Shown one piece after another: positions 8,481 through 16,027 of a stretch of DNA of 64,000 nucleotides. The stretch is taken from NCBI GenBank assembly GCA_900111695.1, contig FOHD01000002.1:248001-312000 (forward strand), given 5' to 3'. Positions within the stretch are counted from its first letter, which is position 1, and every line of letters begins with the position of its first letter. This stretch comes from Olsenella sp. KH3B4 (GTDB lineage: Bacteria; Actinomycetota; Coriobacteriia; Coriobacteriales; Atopobiaceae). Position numbers and translations under genes: made by a program. The notes under the pieces were generated by a model, which worked only from the letters and a program-made list of their open reading frames with translations, was not told the origin of the DNA and searched no databases.

Positions 8481-9704
8481 CTACTCGGCGTCCGCGCTCT
8501 GCCATGCGCCGTTCCAGACGATCTGGCGGTAGCGGACGGGATCGGTGTCGCCCTCGGTCGAGAAGAGCAGGACCTGGGAATCGGGACCGAGCTCGAGCGC
8601 CTCGCGGAACTCGGCGTAGGCGGGGTCGCACATGATGGTGGAGATGACGCCCATGCCGACGGCGCCGGACTCGCCAGACGTGACCGCGGGGTCGCCCTTG
8701 ACGGGGGCGGCCAGCATGCGCATGCCCTTGGCGCTGACCCAGTCCGGGCAGCTCACGAACGCGTCCGCGTGGTTGCGCAGGATGTCCCAGCCGATGGTGT
8801 TGGGCTCGCCGCACGCGAGGCCGGCCATGATGGTCTTAAGGTCTCCGCCCACGATGCGCGGGTCGCCGTCGGCCGCGACGGCGCCCTGGTAGAGGCAGTC
8901 GGCGGCGCCGGCCTCCATGATCACGAACTTGGGTGGGTTGCTCGGGAAGAGGTTGGAGAAGAAGCCGACCATGGAGCTTGCGAGCGAGCCCACGCCAGCC
9001 TGGACAAAGACGTGGGTGGGACGGTTGACCTCAAGCTGGCGCAGCTGGTCCGCTGCCTCAGCGGCCATGGTGCCGTAGCCCTGCATGATCCACGACGGGA
9101 TCTTGGTGTAGCCCTCCCACGCGGTGTCCTGCACGATCACGCCATGCTCGGTCTGCTCGGCCTCCTTGGCGGCAAGGCGCACGCAGTCGTCGTAGTTGAG
9201 CTCCTCGACCGTGACCTTGGCGCCCTCCTTGGCGATGTTGTCGAAGCGGGTCTTCGTGGAGCCCTTGGGCATGTGCACCACAGCGTTCTGGTGCAGGCGG
9301 TGGGCAGCCCATGCCACGCCGCGACCGTGGTTGCCATCGGTTGCGGTGAAGAAGGTCGCGTGGCCAAAGTCGTGCTCGAGCTGGTCGGACGTGAGGTAGT
9401 CAAAGTCGCAGTCCGCCACGTCGCGGCCGGTCTCCTCGGCGATGTAGCGTGCCATGGCAAAGGAGCCACCGAGCACCTTGAACGCGTTGAGGCCAAAGCG
9501 GTAGCTCTCGTCCTTCACGTAGAGGCCGCCCAGGCCAAGGCGACTGGCCATGCCGGAGAGGTTGGCGAGCGGAGTCACGGAGTACTGCGGGAAGCTCTTG
9601 TGGAACGCGCGGGCCTTGGCAACGTTCTCCAGGCTCATGACCTGCAGGTTCTTGTCCTCGCTCTTGGGCATGTGGTTGGTGACCCACTTGAACTTAGGCT
9701 CCAT
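8481..9704 (-). CDS. ygeX: 2,3-Diaminopropionate ammonia-lyase YgeX
   Basis: 407 residues, close to E. coli YgeX (about 398). A fold-type II PLP enzyme: the cofactor lysine is Lys76 in GLNAFKVLGG, and TDGNHGRGVAW and ESGAVGMGVI provide substrate/phosphate binding. It splits 2,3-diaminopropionate into pyruvate and two ammonia molecules. In gut anaerobes that use urate, this is the proposed last step releasing pyruvate and nitrogen from the purine skeleton. GAGGGGAG precedes the ATG. It is separated from ygeY by the Bce-like module, and an operator-like palindrome is at 9773-9787. Confidence 0.95.
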   Translation of the reverse strand: MEPKFKWVTNHMPKSEDKNLQVMSLENVAKARAFHKSFPQYSVTPLANLSGMASRLGLGGLYVKDESYRFGLNAFKVLGGSFAMARYIAEETGRDVADCDFDYLTSDQLEHDFGHATFFTATDGNHGRGVAWAAHRLHQNAVVHMPKGSTKTRFDNIAKEGAKVTVEELNYDDCVRLAAKEAEQTEHGVIVQDTAWEGYTKIPSWIMQGYGTMAAEAADQLRQLEVNRPTHVFVQAGVGSLASSMVGFFSNLFPSNPPKFVIMEAGAADCLYQGAVAADGDPRIVGGDLKTIMAGLACGEPNTIGWDILRNHADAFVSCPDWVSAKGMRMLAAPVKGDPAVTSGESGAVGMGVISTIMCDPAYAEFREALELGPDSQVLLFSTEGDTDPVRYRQIVWNGAWQSADAE

Positions 9705-9772
9705 GGTGCTCCCCTCTCTACGCGCCGATCCCGGCGCCCAATGGACTAGAAAAAGAAAAACTGTCTTACTGC

Positions 9773-9787
9773 CTAACTATTTGTTAG
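9773..9787. promoter_or_regulatory. Purine-island operator, site 2 (between ygeX and guaD)
   Basis: CTAAC-TATTT-GTTAG, a clean palindrome 69 bp before the ygeX ATG and 177 bp before the divergent guanine deaminase. It could serve both genes. Confidence 0.65.
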
Positions 9788-9868
9788 CACACCAATTACA
9801 CCACTTCCGGGGCACATTGCAAGGGCTATTGTCGCCCCGCCGGCAAAAGGTCGGTCGCGGCCTTTGGA

Positions 9869-9915
9869 CGGGACGGATGAGACAAAGGGACAGTCCCTTT
9901 GTCTCATCCGTCCCG
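9869..9915. repeat. TGAGACAAAGGGAC palindrome, copy 1 (longest)
   Basis: A perfect 23-bp inverted repeat with a single central A: CGGGACGGATGAGACAAAGG, then GAC, then the mirror half. It is the only copy not at a convergent 3' end; it lies 48 nt before the guaD start. Confidence 0.9.
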
Positions 9916-9927
9916 ACTCGCTAGACT
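9899..9927 (+). promoter_or_regulatory. Candidate guaD promoter partly inside the palindrome
   Basis: TTGTCT (9899-9904) and TAGACT (9922-9927) are 17 bp apart and each match the sigma-70 consensus at four of six positions. The -35 would be supplied by the repeat element. Confidence 0.35.
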
Positions 9928-9963
9928 CGTTGGTGCGTAGGCAACAAAGGAGAGGTCGGCGGC

Positions 9964-11331
9964 ATGGCAGCAGACGTTCGGCAGGCATTTCTCGGCTCGT
10001 TTTTCCACACGCCCACGTATGGCGCGTTTGAGTACCTGGAAAACGCGCTTATCGAGGTTGACGCCAACGGCACGATTGCGCGCGTGCTGCGTGCCGACGA
10101 TCCCCGCCATGACGAGCTCGTGCGCGCCTACCAAGAGTCCGGCGTCCTTGTTGAGCTGGGCGAGGGGCGCTATGGCCTCCCCGGCTTTGTAGACCTGCAC
10201 GTGCACGCGTGTCAGTGGCCGCAGGCGGGCATTGCGTTGGACGAGCCGCTCAACCGCTGGCTTCTCGAGCGCACGTTCCCGCTTGAGGCAAAGTTCGCAG
10301 ACGTCGAGTTCGCCCGCCTGGTCTACGGCGACCTTGTGCGCCAGCTTCTGTCGCGTGGCACCACGACCGTGGTCTACTTTGGCAGCGCGCACCTCCCGGC
10401 CACGGTGGAGCTTGCCCGTGCCTGCGTTGACGCAGGTCAGCGTGGCCTTGTGGGCAAGACCGTGATGGACGACCCCGCCGCGAACCCCACCTACTACCGC
10501 GACGCGTCCCCCACGGAGGCCGTCAGGCAGACGGCCCAGCTCATCCGCGAGGTCGAGTCCATGCGGCCGGACGCGCCCCAGGGCGTCTGGCCAGTGATCA
10601 CACCCCGCTTCATTCCAAGCTGCACCGACGAGGTCCTTCGCGGGCTTGGCGACCTTGCTGCGGAGCACGACGCCTACGTTCAGAGCCACTGCAACGAGGG
10701 CCAGTGGGAGCACGACACGGTGCTTGCGCGCTTTGGCAAGGAGGACCCCTACGCCCTGCGCGACTTTGGCCTTCTCCGCGAGCACTCGATCATGGCGCAC
10801 TGCACCTTTCTCACGCCGGACGAGGGCGCGCTCTTTGCGCAGGTGGGTGCCGGTATTGCCCACTGTCCCATCTCCAACGCGTACTTTGCGAGCAGCGTCC
10901 TGCCGGTTAAGCGCCTGCGCGCGCAGGGCGTGCACATTGGCCTGGGCACGGATATCTCGGGCGGGTTTAGCCCCAACATGTACGACGACATTCGACAGGC
11001 GGTCATGGCCTCGCGCATGCTCGAGACGGGCGTCGATGCGCAGAGGCCTGAGGCGGAGCGCGGAGCGGGGAACGCACGCATCTCGGTTGTAGAGGCGCTC
11101 TACCTGGCTACGGCCGGCGGTGCGGAGGCGCTTGGCCTGCCCGTGGGAACCTTTGAGCCCGGGCGTGCCTTTGACCTGCAGGTTGTTGATACGCGCCTGC
11201 CATATGCGGACCTCACCGGCTTTGGCGTCTTCGATGCGCCGGAAGATCGTCTGGCGCGCATCCTCTACCTCTCCACGCCCGACAACATCCGCCAGGTCTA
11301 CGTGCAGGGACGCCGAGTCATCGAAAAATGA
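9964..11331 (+). CDS. guaD: Guanine deaminase (amidohydrolase superfamily), paralogue 1
   Basis: 455 residues, usual for the GuaD amidohydrolase family. The metal motif is FVDLHVHACQWP with His79 and His81; later ligands lie in VQSHCNEG, AHCTFLT and GLGTDISGG. It converts guanine to xanthine plus ammonia in the cytoplasm, feeding the xanthine dehydrogenases. AAAGGAGAGG precedes the ATG. It is the only plus-strand gene in this part of the island. Its TGA is the first part of a palindromic repeat (11328-11358). A second, diverged paralogue lies at 19479-20762. Confidence 0.92.
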   Translation: MAADVRQAFLGSFFHTPTYGAFEYLENALIEVDANGTIARVLRADDPRHDELVRAYQESGVLVELGEGRYGLPGFVDLHVHACQWPQAGIALDEPLNRWLLERTFPLEAKFADVEFARLVYGDLVRQLLSRGTTTVVYFGSAHLPATVELARACVDAGQRGLVGKTVMDDPAANPTYYRDASPTEAVRQTAQLIREVESMRPDAPQGVWPVITPRFIPSCTDEVLRGLGDLAAEHDAYVQSHCNEGQWEHDTVLARFGKEDPYALRDFGLLREHSIMAHCTFLTPDEGALFAQVGAGIAHCPISNAYFASSVLPVKRLRAQGVHIGLGTDISGGFSPNMYDDIRQAVMASRMLETGVDAQRPEAERGAGNARISVVEALYLATAGGAEALGLPVGTFEPGRAFDLQVVDTRLPYADLTGFGVFDAPEDRLARILYLSTPDNIRQVYVQGRRVIEK

Positions 11332-11358
11332 GACAAAGGGACAGTCCCTTTGTCTCAT
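11328..11358. repeat. TGAGACAAAGGGAC palindrome, copy 2
   Basis: ATGAGACAAAGGGAC, one A, then the exact inverse. It supplies the TGA stop of guaD and lies between convergent guaD and the purine permease gene, so it may act as a bidirectional 3' end element. Confidence 0.9.
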
Positions 11359-11423
11359 CGACGCCGCCTCGCAGGCAATCCTGCGGGGCGGTGAGCTTTT
11401 TGGTGCAGGTTGTGCTACGGGAA

Positions 11424-12818
11424 TTACTTCTCGTCACTCGAGCCGTTGCCGCCATTCCGGAGCGGCCTGAGGTTGCGCTGCTCGGGCGTGTTGTCCTCGG
11501 GCGGCAGAACGCTGTTCAAGATGATTGCCATGACGGCGCAGGGCGTGATGGCCGAGGTACCAAAGATCGTGGAGATCCACTCGGGCATACCAGGGCCGGC
11601 GAGCGAGCCAGAGACCTGCGCGATACCAATGCCAAAAGCCACCGAGATGCCAAAGACGGTGCAGGCGCGCGGCGTGAGGCCGTCCTTCACGAGGATTCGG
11701 ATGCCGTTCAGGGTGATGGTGCCAAAGACGCTGATGGTTGCGCCGCCAATGACGGGCTGCGGAATCATGAGGAGCAGCGCCGAGAGCTTGGGGCATAGGC
11801 CAGCGGCGAGAAACACGAACGCCGCTCCGCCAAAGACCCACTTGTTGATGACTTTGGTGCTCACGATGATACCCACGTTCTGGCCGAAGGCCGAGGTGGG
11901 AAGGCCACCAAAGAAGGACGAGATGATGCTCACCAGACCCTGCGCCTTGATGGCGCCGCCAATCTCGCGCTCGGTGGGCATGCGGTCCATCGAGCCGGCG
12001 GATGCCGCGGAGAGGTCGCCGATCAGCTGCACGTTGACCATCACGTAGACCACGCCGAGCGTGATGCACGCGGCGGGGTTGAACTCGATGGCGTACGGCA
12101 TGAACTGTGGGAGCGAGAACCACCCAGCGCTGAGCACCTCGGAGCCATCAACCATGCCAAACGGGATAGCAACGACGCAGCCGATGATGATGCCAAAGAA
12201 GATGGAGCCGAGCTTGAGCACGCCCTTCCCAAAGTTAGCCAGCGCAAAGACCACAGCAAAGGTGATGAGGCCAACAACCCAGTTGTAGATGCCGCCAAAG
12301 TTTGCCGAACCAGCGCCGCCCGCCATGTACTTGATGGCCGTGGGATACAGCGAGACGCCGATGGTGAAGATTACGGTACCGGTTACCAGCGGCGGGAAGA
12401 GGCTGCGCACCTTGCTGTAGAAGACGCCAAAGAGAATGGCCACGATACCGCCCACGAGCTCGGCGCCGAGAAGCACCGAGAAGCCAAACTGCGCGCCAAC
12501 CGCCTGGAACGCAGGCAGGAAGGCAAACGACACACCGGTGAGGATGGGAAGCCCCGCGCCGATGCGGCCAAACAGCGGGAACTGTTGGAGCAGTGTGTCG
12601 ATGGCGGAGAGAATCAGCGCCACTTGGATGATGGCGGTCTCCTGCTCCTGCGTAAATCCGCAGGTAGTAGCTATCATCATGGCCGGCGTGATGACGCCTG
12701 CGAACGACGCAAGCACGTGCTGCAGAAACATGGGAACGAGCGACCCAATTGGCGGCAGTCCGTCTCGCCTGAAGAGCGATTCGTCGAGCTCCCGCTCCGC
12801 CTGTGCCTGCGCTGCCAT
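11424..12818 (-). CDS. NCS2-family purine (xanthine/urate) permease
   Basis: 464 residues from the ATG at 12818 (GGGGAGG before it). A hydrophobic protein with about 12-14 membrane segments, the NCS2 N-terminal motif QHVLASFAG and the substrate-region motif FGGLPTSAFGQNVG. This is the nucleobase:cation symporter-2 family of XanQ, UacT, PbuX and PucK; the ASFAG and GQNVG forms fit xanthine or uric acid uptake better than uracil, but specificity cannot be fixed by eye. E. coli has xanQ and uacT in the equivalent cluster. The operator-like palindrome at 12919-12933 precedes it. Confidence 0.88.
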   Translation of the reverse strand: MAAQAQAERELDESLFRRDGLPPIGSLVPMFLQHVLASFAGVITPAMMIATTCGFTQEQETAIIQVALILSAIDTLLQQFPLFGRIGAGLPILTGVSFAFLPAFQAVGAQFGFSVLLGAELVGGIVAILFGVFYSKVRSLFPPLVTGTVIFTIGVSLYPTAIKYMAGGAGSANFGGIYNWVVGLITFAVVFALANFGKGVLKLGSIFFGIIIGCVVAIPFGMVDGSEVLSAGWFSLPQFMPYAIEFNPAACITLGVVYVMVNVQLIGDLSAASAGSMDRMPTEREIGGAIKAQGLVSIISSFFGGLPTSAFGQNVGIIVSTKVINKWVFGGAAFVFLAAGLCPKLSALLLMIPQPVIGGATISVFGTITLNGIRILVKDGLTPRACTVFGISVAFGIGIAQVSGSLAGPGMPEWISTIFGTSAITPCAVMAIILNSVLPPEDNTPEQRNLRPLRNGGNGSSDEK

Positions 12819-12913
12819 GCGAGCCTCCCCCGAGCGCCTCCGCGCTCCACCGGATGTCCTTGACGTGCTCAAGCGTGCCATAGGCCGCTTTGCCGCGACA
12901 AATTATTAGTCTG

Positions 12914-12938
12914 ATTGCCATACAATTTGTTTGGCAAT
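12914..12938. promoter_or_regulatory. Purine-island operator, site 3 (upstream of NCS2 permease)
   Basis: Core CATAC-AATTT-GTTTG at 12919-12933, embedded in a 25-bp near-perfect palindrome with ATTGCC/GGCAAT arms. A minus-strand -10-like TAATAA follows 10 nt from the core and about 90 bp before the ATG. Confidence 0.6.
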
Positions 12939-13050
12939 CGAGCAGGCACCGCAGGCGGTAGCATTTCGCCCGCGAACGGGGCGGTTCACCCCTCTCCCAT
13001 TTTTCTTCTCGTCTCGCTCCGCCCTTGCCTCCCCGAACCGCGCCGGTCCG

Positions 13051-13202
13051 TGCCCAAAATTTGCGGTTGACGGCCCATTTTGGGCGAATCGTCGAGTACG
13101 AGGACCTTTACTTTTTACAGACCCGCAGGTAGGAAAATGGCACCTCCGAGGTGATACTAAGCGGAACCCCCGAAAAAGGCCGTCAACCGCAAATTTTGGG
13201 CA
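13051..13202. repeat. Inverted repeat with 25-bp perfect arms
   Basis: TGCCCAAAATTTGCGGTTGA plus CGGCC (13051-13075) is exactly inverted at 13178-13202, with partial similarity continuing inwards. The roughly 100-bp centre has a small CACCTCCGAGGTG hairpin. It could be a MITE-like element or a bidirectional terminator. Confidence 0.7.
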
Positions 13203-13259
13203 GAGGGGCCGGGCAACCAGCGGCTGCACGGCCCCCAATAGGACAAATGCTGCAAACGC

Positions 13260-14543
13260 CTAGATCATCTCGAGGAACGCCTGGATGCGCGTTGTGAGCT
13301 GGCCGTCTCCCTCGGCGGAATAGTCGGTCGAGAGGTGCATGTAGGGAATGCCCGCATCCTGCGCGGCCTTCTCCATGTCGAACGCCTCCATCTCGTAGAT
13401 GGTGCAGAACGAAAGGGACGCGTCGATGATGCCGTCAGCGTGGAGATCGCGCGCCATGCGGATGACGTCGTCGCGACGGCCCTGGTTGGGCGTGAAGATG
13501 GCGCACTGGATGTTGAGGTAGCGGTCGGCTATGTTGTCGAGCATCTCGTCGACGGTCGCACCGTCCTCGGGCACCAGATCCTTGTAGTAGCGGCTGCCGG
13601 TGCAGCACTCCTCGCCAACCACCACGCCGCCGGCCTTCTCGATGATGTTGAAGAGCTTCCAGTTGGGCACTGCCATCGGCGTGCCCGTGTAGAGGATGCG
13701 CTTGGCGCCCTTGGGAGCAGCGCCAACCCCCTCGGCCACGCGCTGCTCGCACTCATCGGCCATCTTGTTGATGGCGTCGGTCAGGCGCGCGGAATCATCC
13801 ATAAAGGCGGCCTGCACGGTAAGAAGCGAGTCAAGGCCAGAGATGGGCACGGGATCGGCCGCGCGCGTGGCCGAAAGGCGCTGCAGTGCGCGACGCTTGT
13901 CGTTGGCAAGCTTGATGGCTGCGCGCAGGCTCTCCTCGGTAATCTTCTGACCGGTCTCCTCCTCGATGCGAGCGGCAAGCGCGTGGACCTCGTGGCGCCA
14001 CTGGAGCTTAGTGTCCTCGTTACGCACGTGCGGCACGTCCATGATGTACATGGGCTTGAGCTTCGAGAACTGCTCGTAGGCCTTCTTCTTGCCGTCGCAG
14101 GTGTTCTCGCCCACCACGAGGTCGGCGCTCTCGATGTACGGGCACACGCGCCCCAGCTTGAAGCCCATAAAGCCCTTGATGAGCGGGCAGGTGTTGCGCG
14201 GCACGTACTTCTCGGCGACCTCGGGCGCCCACTCGGCGCCGGCGCACAGGCCAACCTCCACGGCACCGGCCGCGGTCACGACCTCCTCGGGCACGTACAG
14301 GCAGAAGCTGCCGATGATCTTCTTGGGATCTCCCTCGCTACGGCCGTCCACCATCTCGCGGATGCGCCCCGAGTGCAGGTTTGCGGCAACGCCGTCCAGG
14401 TAGGACGTTGAGGCAGGCCTGTTCTCCTGCGTGAGGTACATGCTCTGGTACATCTGGCCGACAACGCCCAAAAGGCCATCGTGTGCCTCGACGTCCATGC
14501 CCAGATCGCCCCACATCTTGTGGTAGTCGTACTCGTCTGCCAT
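13260..14543 (-). CDS. 2-Hydroxyacyl-CoA dehydratase D-component / double-cubane-cluster-like protein
   Basis: 427 residues from the ATG at 14543. It belongs to the HgdB/FldC/DCCP superfamily: cysteines at 81, 100, 119, 134 and 149 (NTCPLIKG, GENTCDGKKK) and at 313-314 (GEECCTGSRYY), 347 and 380 (FCTIYEME) are spaced as cluster ligands in this group. Members hold [4Fe-4S] or double-cubane [8Fe-9S] clusters and use an ATP-driven archerase partner for very low-potential reductions. No activating ATPase is next to it. Its own ModE-like box and operator-like site place it in the purine regulon, so a role in reductive chemistry on a purine intermediate is possible but unproven. E. coli YjiM is a comparable protein. 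Confidence 0.82.
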   Translation of the reverse strand: MADEYDYHKMWGDLGMDVEAHDGLLGVVGQMYQSMYLTQENRPASTSYLDGVAANLHSGRIREMVDGRSEGDPKKIIGSFCLYVPEEVVTAAGAVEVGLCAGAEWAPEVAEKYVPRNTCPLIKGFMGFKLGRVCPYIESADLVVGENTCDGKKKAYEQFSKLKPMYIMDVPHVRNEDTKLQWRHEVHALAARIEEETGQKITEESLRAAIKLANDKRRALQRLSATRAADPVPISGLDSLLTVQAAFMDDSARLTDAINKMADECEQRVAEGVGAAPKGAKRILYTGTPMAVPNWKLFNIIEKAGGVVVGEECCTGSRYYKDLVPEDGATVDEMLDNIADRYLNIQCAIFTPNQGRRDDVIRMARDLHADGIIDASLSFCTIYEMEAFDMEKAAQDAGIPYMHLSTDYSAEGDGQLTTRIQAFLEMI

Positions 14544-14690
14544 GGTGACTCCTCTCCTGCGTCCACGCACGGCCGACGTCCTCACGTCCAGGCAGAACCT
14601 TGCGAAAGACCTTCTTGACTGCAGCTTGCGTCCGTCTGGGGGCGTCCTCACGCCAACCCTGTCCCTGGCAGACAACTCTCATATATGCAC

Positions 14691-14714
14691 CGTTATCCCT
14701 TTCCTTGCATAACG
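14691..14714. promoter_or_regulatory. ModE-like box 1 (upstream of the dehydratase-like gene)
   Basis: CGTTAT-N12-ATAACG, 24 bp, with arms extended by GCAC/GTGC (14687-14718). The length and half-sites equal those of the E. coli modA operator. It lies 147 bp before the ATG at 14543. Confidence 0.6.
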
Positions 14715-14730
14715 GTGCAGCAATCAAATC

Positions 14731-14745
14731 ATAACTGTTTGTTAG
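14731..14745. promoter_or_regulatory. Purine-island operator, site 4
   Basis: ATAAC-TGTTT-GTTAG, 16 bp upstream of ModE-like box 1 with respect to the minus-strand gene. Confidence 0.55.
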
Positions 14746-14909
14746 GATGTCATTACAAATTATTTGGCGTGGGCCGATGAGCGGCAACCCTGCGCCCCCA
14801 AGCGAACTGTCCCCTGCGCAGAAGCACATCGCGGTATTATCGGCTCAGTGAAACCCCGCGTCCTGTCAGGCGCGCCGCCTTTGACGCGGCACCCCGGAAC
14901 GGAGAAATC

Positions 14910-15416
14910 ATGGACGAGATTAATACCAAGATTCCGCAGCCCACGGAGCTCATCCCCGCCGAGGAGGCCCGTGCCCTCACCGCGTCGGCCAAGCCCGGCC
15001 GCTCGCAGGCCGAGGCCGATACCCTTGCCGCAAACGCCCTGCGCTGGGCCATGCACAACGCGGAAGGCCAGACCAGTACGCGCATCCGCACGTACGCCAT
15101 GTACGGCAGGACCTCGGTGATGCTCAAGTTTGCGCCTGGCGAGACGGACTGCGCCGGAGCCGGAAACGCGTTCTACAACGACCTTCTCGCCAACAGCAAC
15201 GTGCTGGTTGCCGACGCCATCTCGAGCATCATCCACGGCCGGCCGCAGGGACTTATCTCTCCCCTGCAGGAGATGCGTCTGCTCAACGAGTACAACGCCA
15301 AGCTCGTTGCCTTCCTGCGGCGCCTGCGCCGTGCCGGCTACGACGTGAAGGCGGGCGAGGAGCTTGCCGCCGAGGGCGTGCACGACAACAGCACCGTCGT
15401 GGTGAGCTGGGCATAG
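14910..15416 (+). CDS. Conserved-looking hypothetical protein, 168 aa
   Basis: I do not recognise this protein. It starts at an ATG with GGAG upstream, ends at a TAG, and is followed by a strong rho-independent terminator, so it is very likely expressed. It has no signal peptide or membrane segment. The N-terminal 50 residues are Ala- and Glu-rich (EEARALTASAKPGRS); a basic patch (TRIRTYAMYGR) comes next, then a Phe/Asn-rich middle (GNAFYNDLLANSN) and a helical C-terminus (EMRLLNEYNAKLVAFLRRLR). It is transcribed away from the dehydratase-like gene across a region with ModE-like and purine operators, and towards xdhC. Its function is unknown. Confidence 0.7.
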   Translation: MDEINTKIPQPTELIPAEEARALTASAKPGRSQAEADTLAANALRWAMHNAEGQTSTRIRTYAMYGRTSVMLKFAPGETDCAGAGNAFYNDLLANSNVLVADAISSIIHGRPQGLISPLQEMRLLNEYNAKLVAFLRRLRRAGYDVKAGEELAAEGVHDNSTVVVSWA

Positions 15417-15421
15417 GGAGC

Positions 15422-15474
15422 CGAGAAGCCCGCCTCGAGGGAATCCGAGACGGGCTTCTCGCAACGCGTTTTTT
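15422..15474 (+). terminator. Rho-independent terminator after the 168-aa gene
   Basis: CGAGAAGCCCG (15422-15432) pairs perfectly with CGGGCTTCTCG (15451-15461) and a run of six T follows at 15469-15474. Confidence 0.8.
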
Positions 15475-15505
15475 CGTAGTTCTGTGAGAGAGGGCGCGCC
15501 GCTAG

Positions 15506-15536
15506 ATGAGACAAAGGGACTGTCCCTTTGTCTCAT
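15506..15536. repeat. TGAGACAAAGGGAC palindrome, copy 3
   Basis: ATGAGACAAAGGGAC, one T, then the inverse. Its right arm provides the TGA stop of xdhC on the minus strand. It lies between convergent genes. Confidence 0.9.
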
Positions 15537-16027
15537 GCGCTCTCGCCCACGACGCCGTCCATCACGTCGACGGCCTTCTCGACGGCGTTCACGATGTTCT
15601 GGTAACCCGTGCAGCGGCACAGGTGGCCCGAGAGCTGCTTGCGGATCTCGTCGCGCGTGTAGGTCTTGCCCGTACGCTCCATCTCGAGGGCGCTCATGAT
15701 GATGCCGGGGATGCAGAAGCCGCACTGTACGGCGAACTCGTCAATGAAGGCCTGCTGAACGGGGTCAAGCGAGCCATCTGCCTTCTGGACGCCCTCGATG
15801 GTGAGAATGTCCTTGCCCTGAGCCCAGTCGGTAAGGTAGAGGCAGGAGTCGGTTGCCACACCGTCGATGAGGACGGTGCACGCACCGCACTCGCCGACCT
15901 CGCAGCCGCGCTTGGTGCCCGTGAGGTGAAGCCTGTCGCGCAGCGTGTCGAGCAGGGACTCGCGCGGATCGTAGCCAACCTCAACCGGCTTGCCGTTGAT
16001 GGTGCAGTTGAGAATGCGCATTGCCAT
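15533..16027 (-). CDS. xdhC: Xanthine dehydrogenase [2Fe-2S] subunit XdhC
   Basis: 164 residues, as in E. coli XdhC (159). Two iron-sulfur sites are evident: the plant-ferredoxin type CEVGECGACTVLIDG (Cys 41, 46, 49) with a further Cys downstream, and the helical type CGFCIPG with CRCTG. It carries electrons from the molybdenum centre to FAD in the xanthine to urate reaction (or the reverse under strongly reducing conditions). The ATG overlaps the xdhB stop by one base (TAATG). The C-terminal stop is contributed by a palindromic repeat. Confidence 0.95.
   Translation of the reverse strand: MAMRILNCTINGKPVEVGYDPRESLLDTLRDRLHLTGTKRGCEVGECGACTVLIDGVATDSCLYLTDWAQGKDILTIEGVQKADGSLDPVQQAFIDEFAVQCGFCIPGIIMSALEMERTGKTYTRDEIRKQLSGHLCRCTGYQNIVNAVEKAVDVMDGVVGESA

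Larger units (their letters stand above)
12819..13259. other. Intergenic stretch with operator and large inverted repeat
   Basis: 441 bp between the permease start and the stop of the dehydratase-like gene. It holds the operator at 12914-12938 and a long inverted repeat at 13051-13202. Both strands have short open frames of about 110 codons, but they mirror the inverted repeat, lack ribosome-binding sites and resemble no family I know. Confidence 0.6.
14544..14909. other. Divergent regulatory region (dehydratase-like gene / hypothetical gene)
   Basis: 366 bp. It contains a ModE-like palindrome (14691-14714), an operator-like palindrome (14731-14745) and an AT-rich tract (14750-14765) that may hold the promoter of the plus-strand gene. 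No further gene is seen. Confidence 0.6.

Noticed and set aside
12906..13263. Open frames of about 110 codons on both strands between the NCS2 permease and dehydratase-like genes
   Set aside because: They are produced by the inverted repeat, share mirrored peptide stretches and have no upstream ribosome-binding site.
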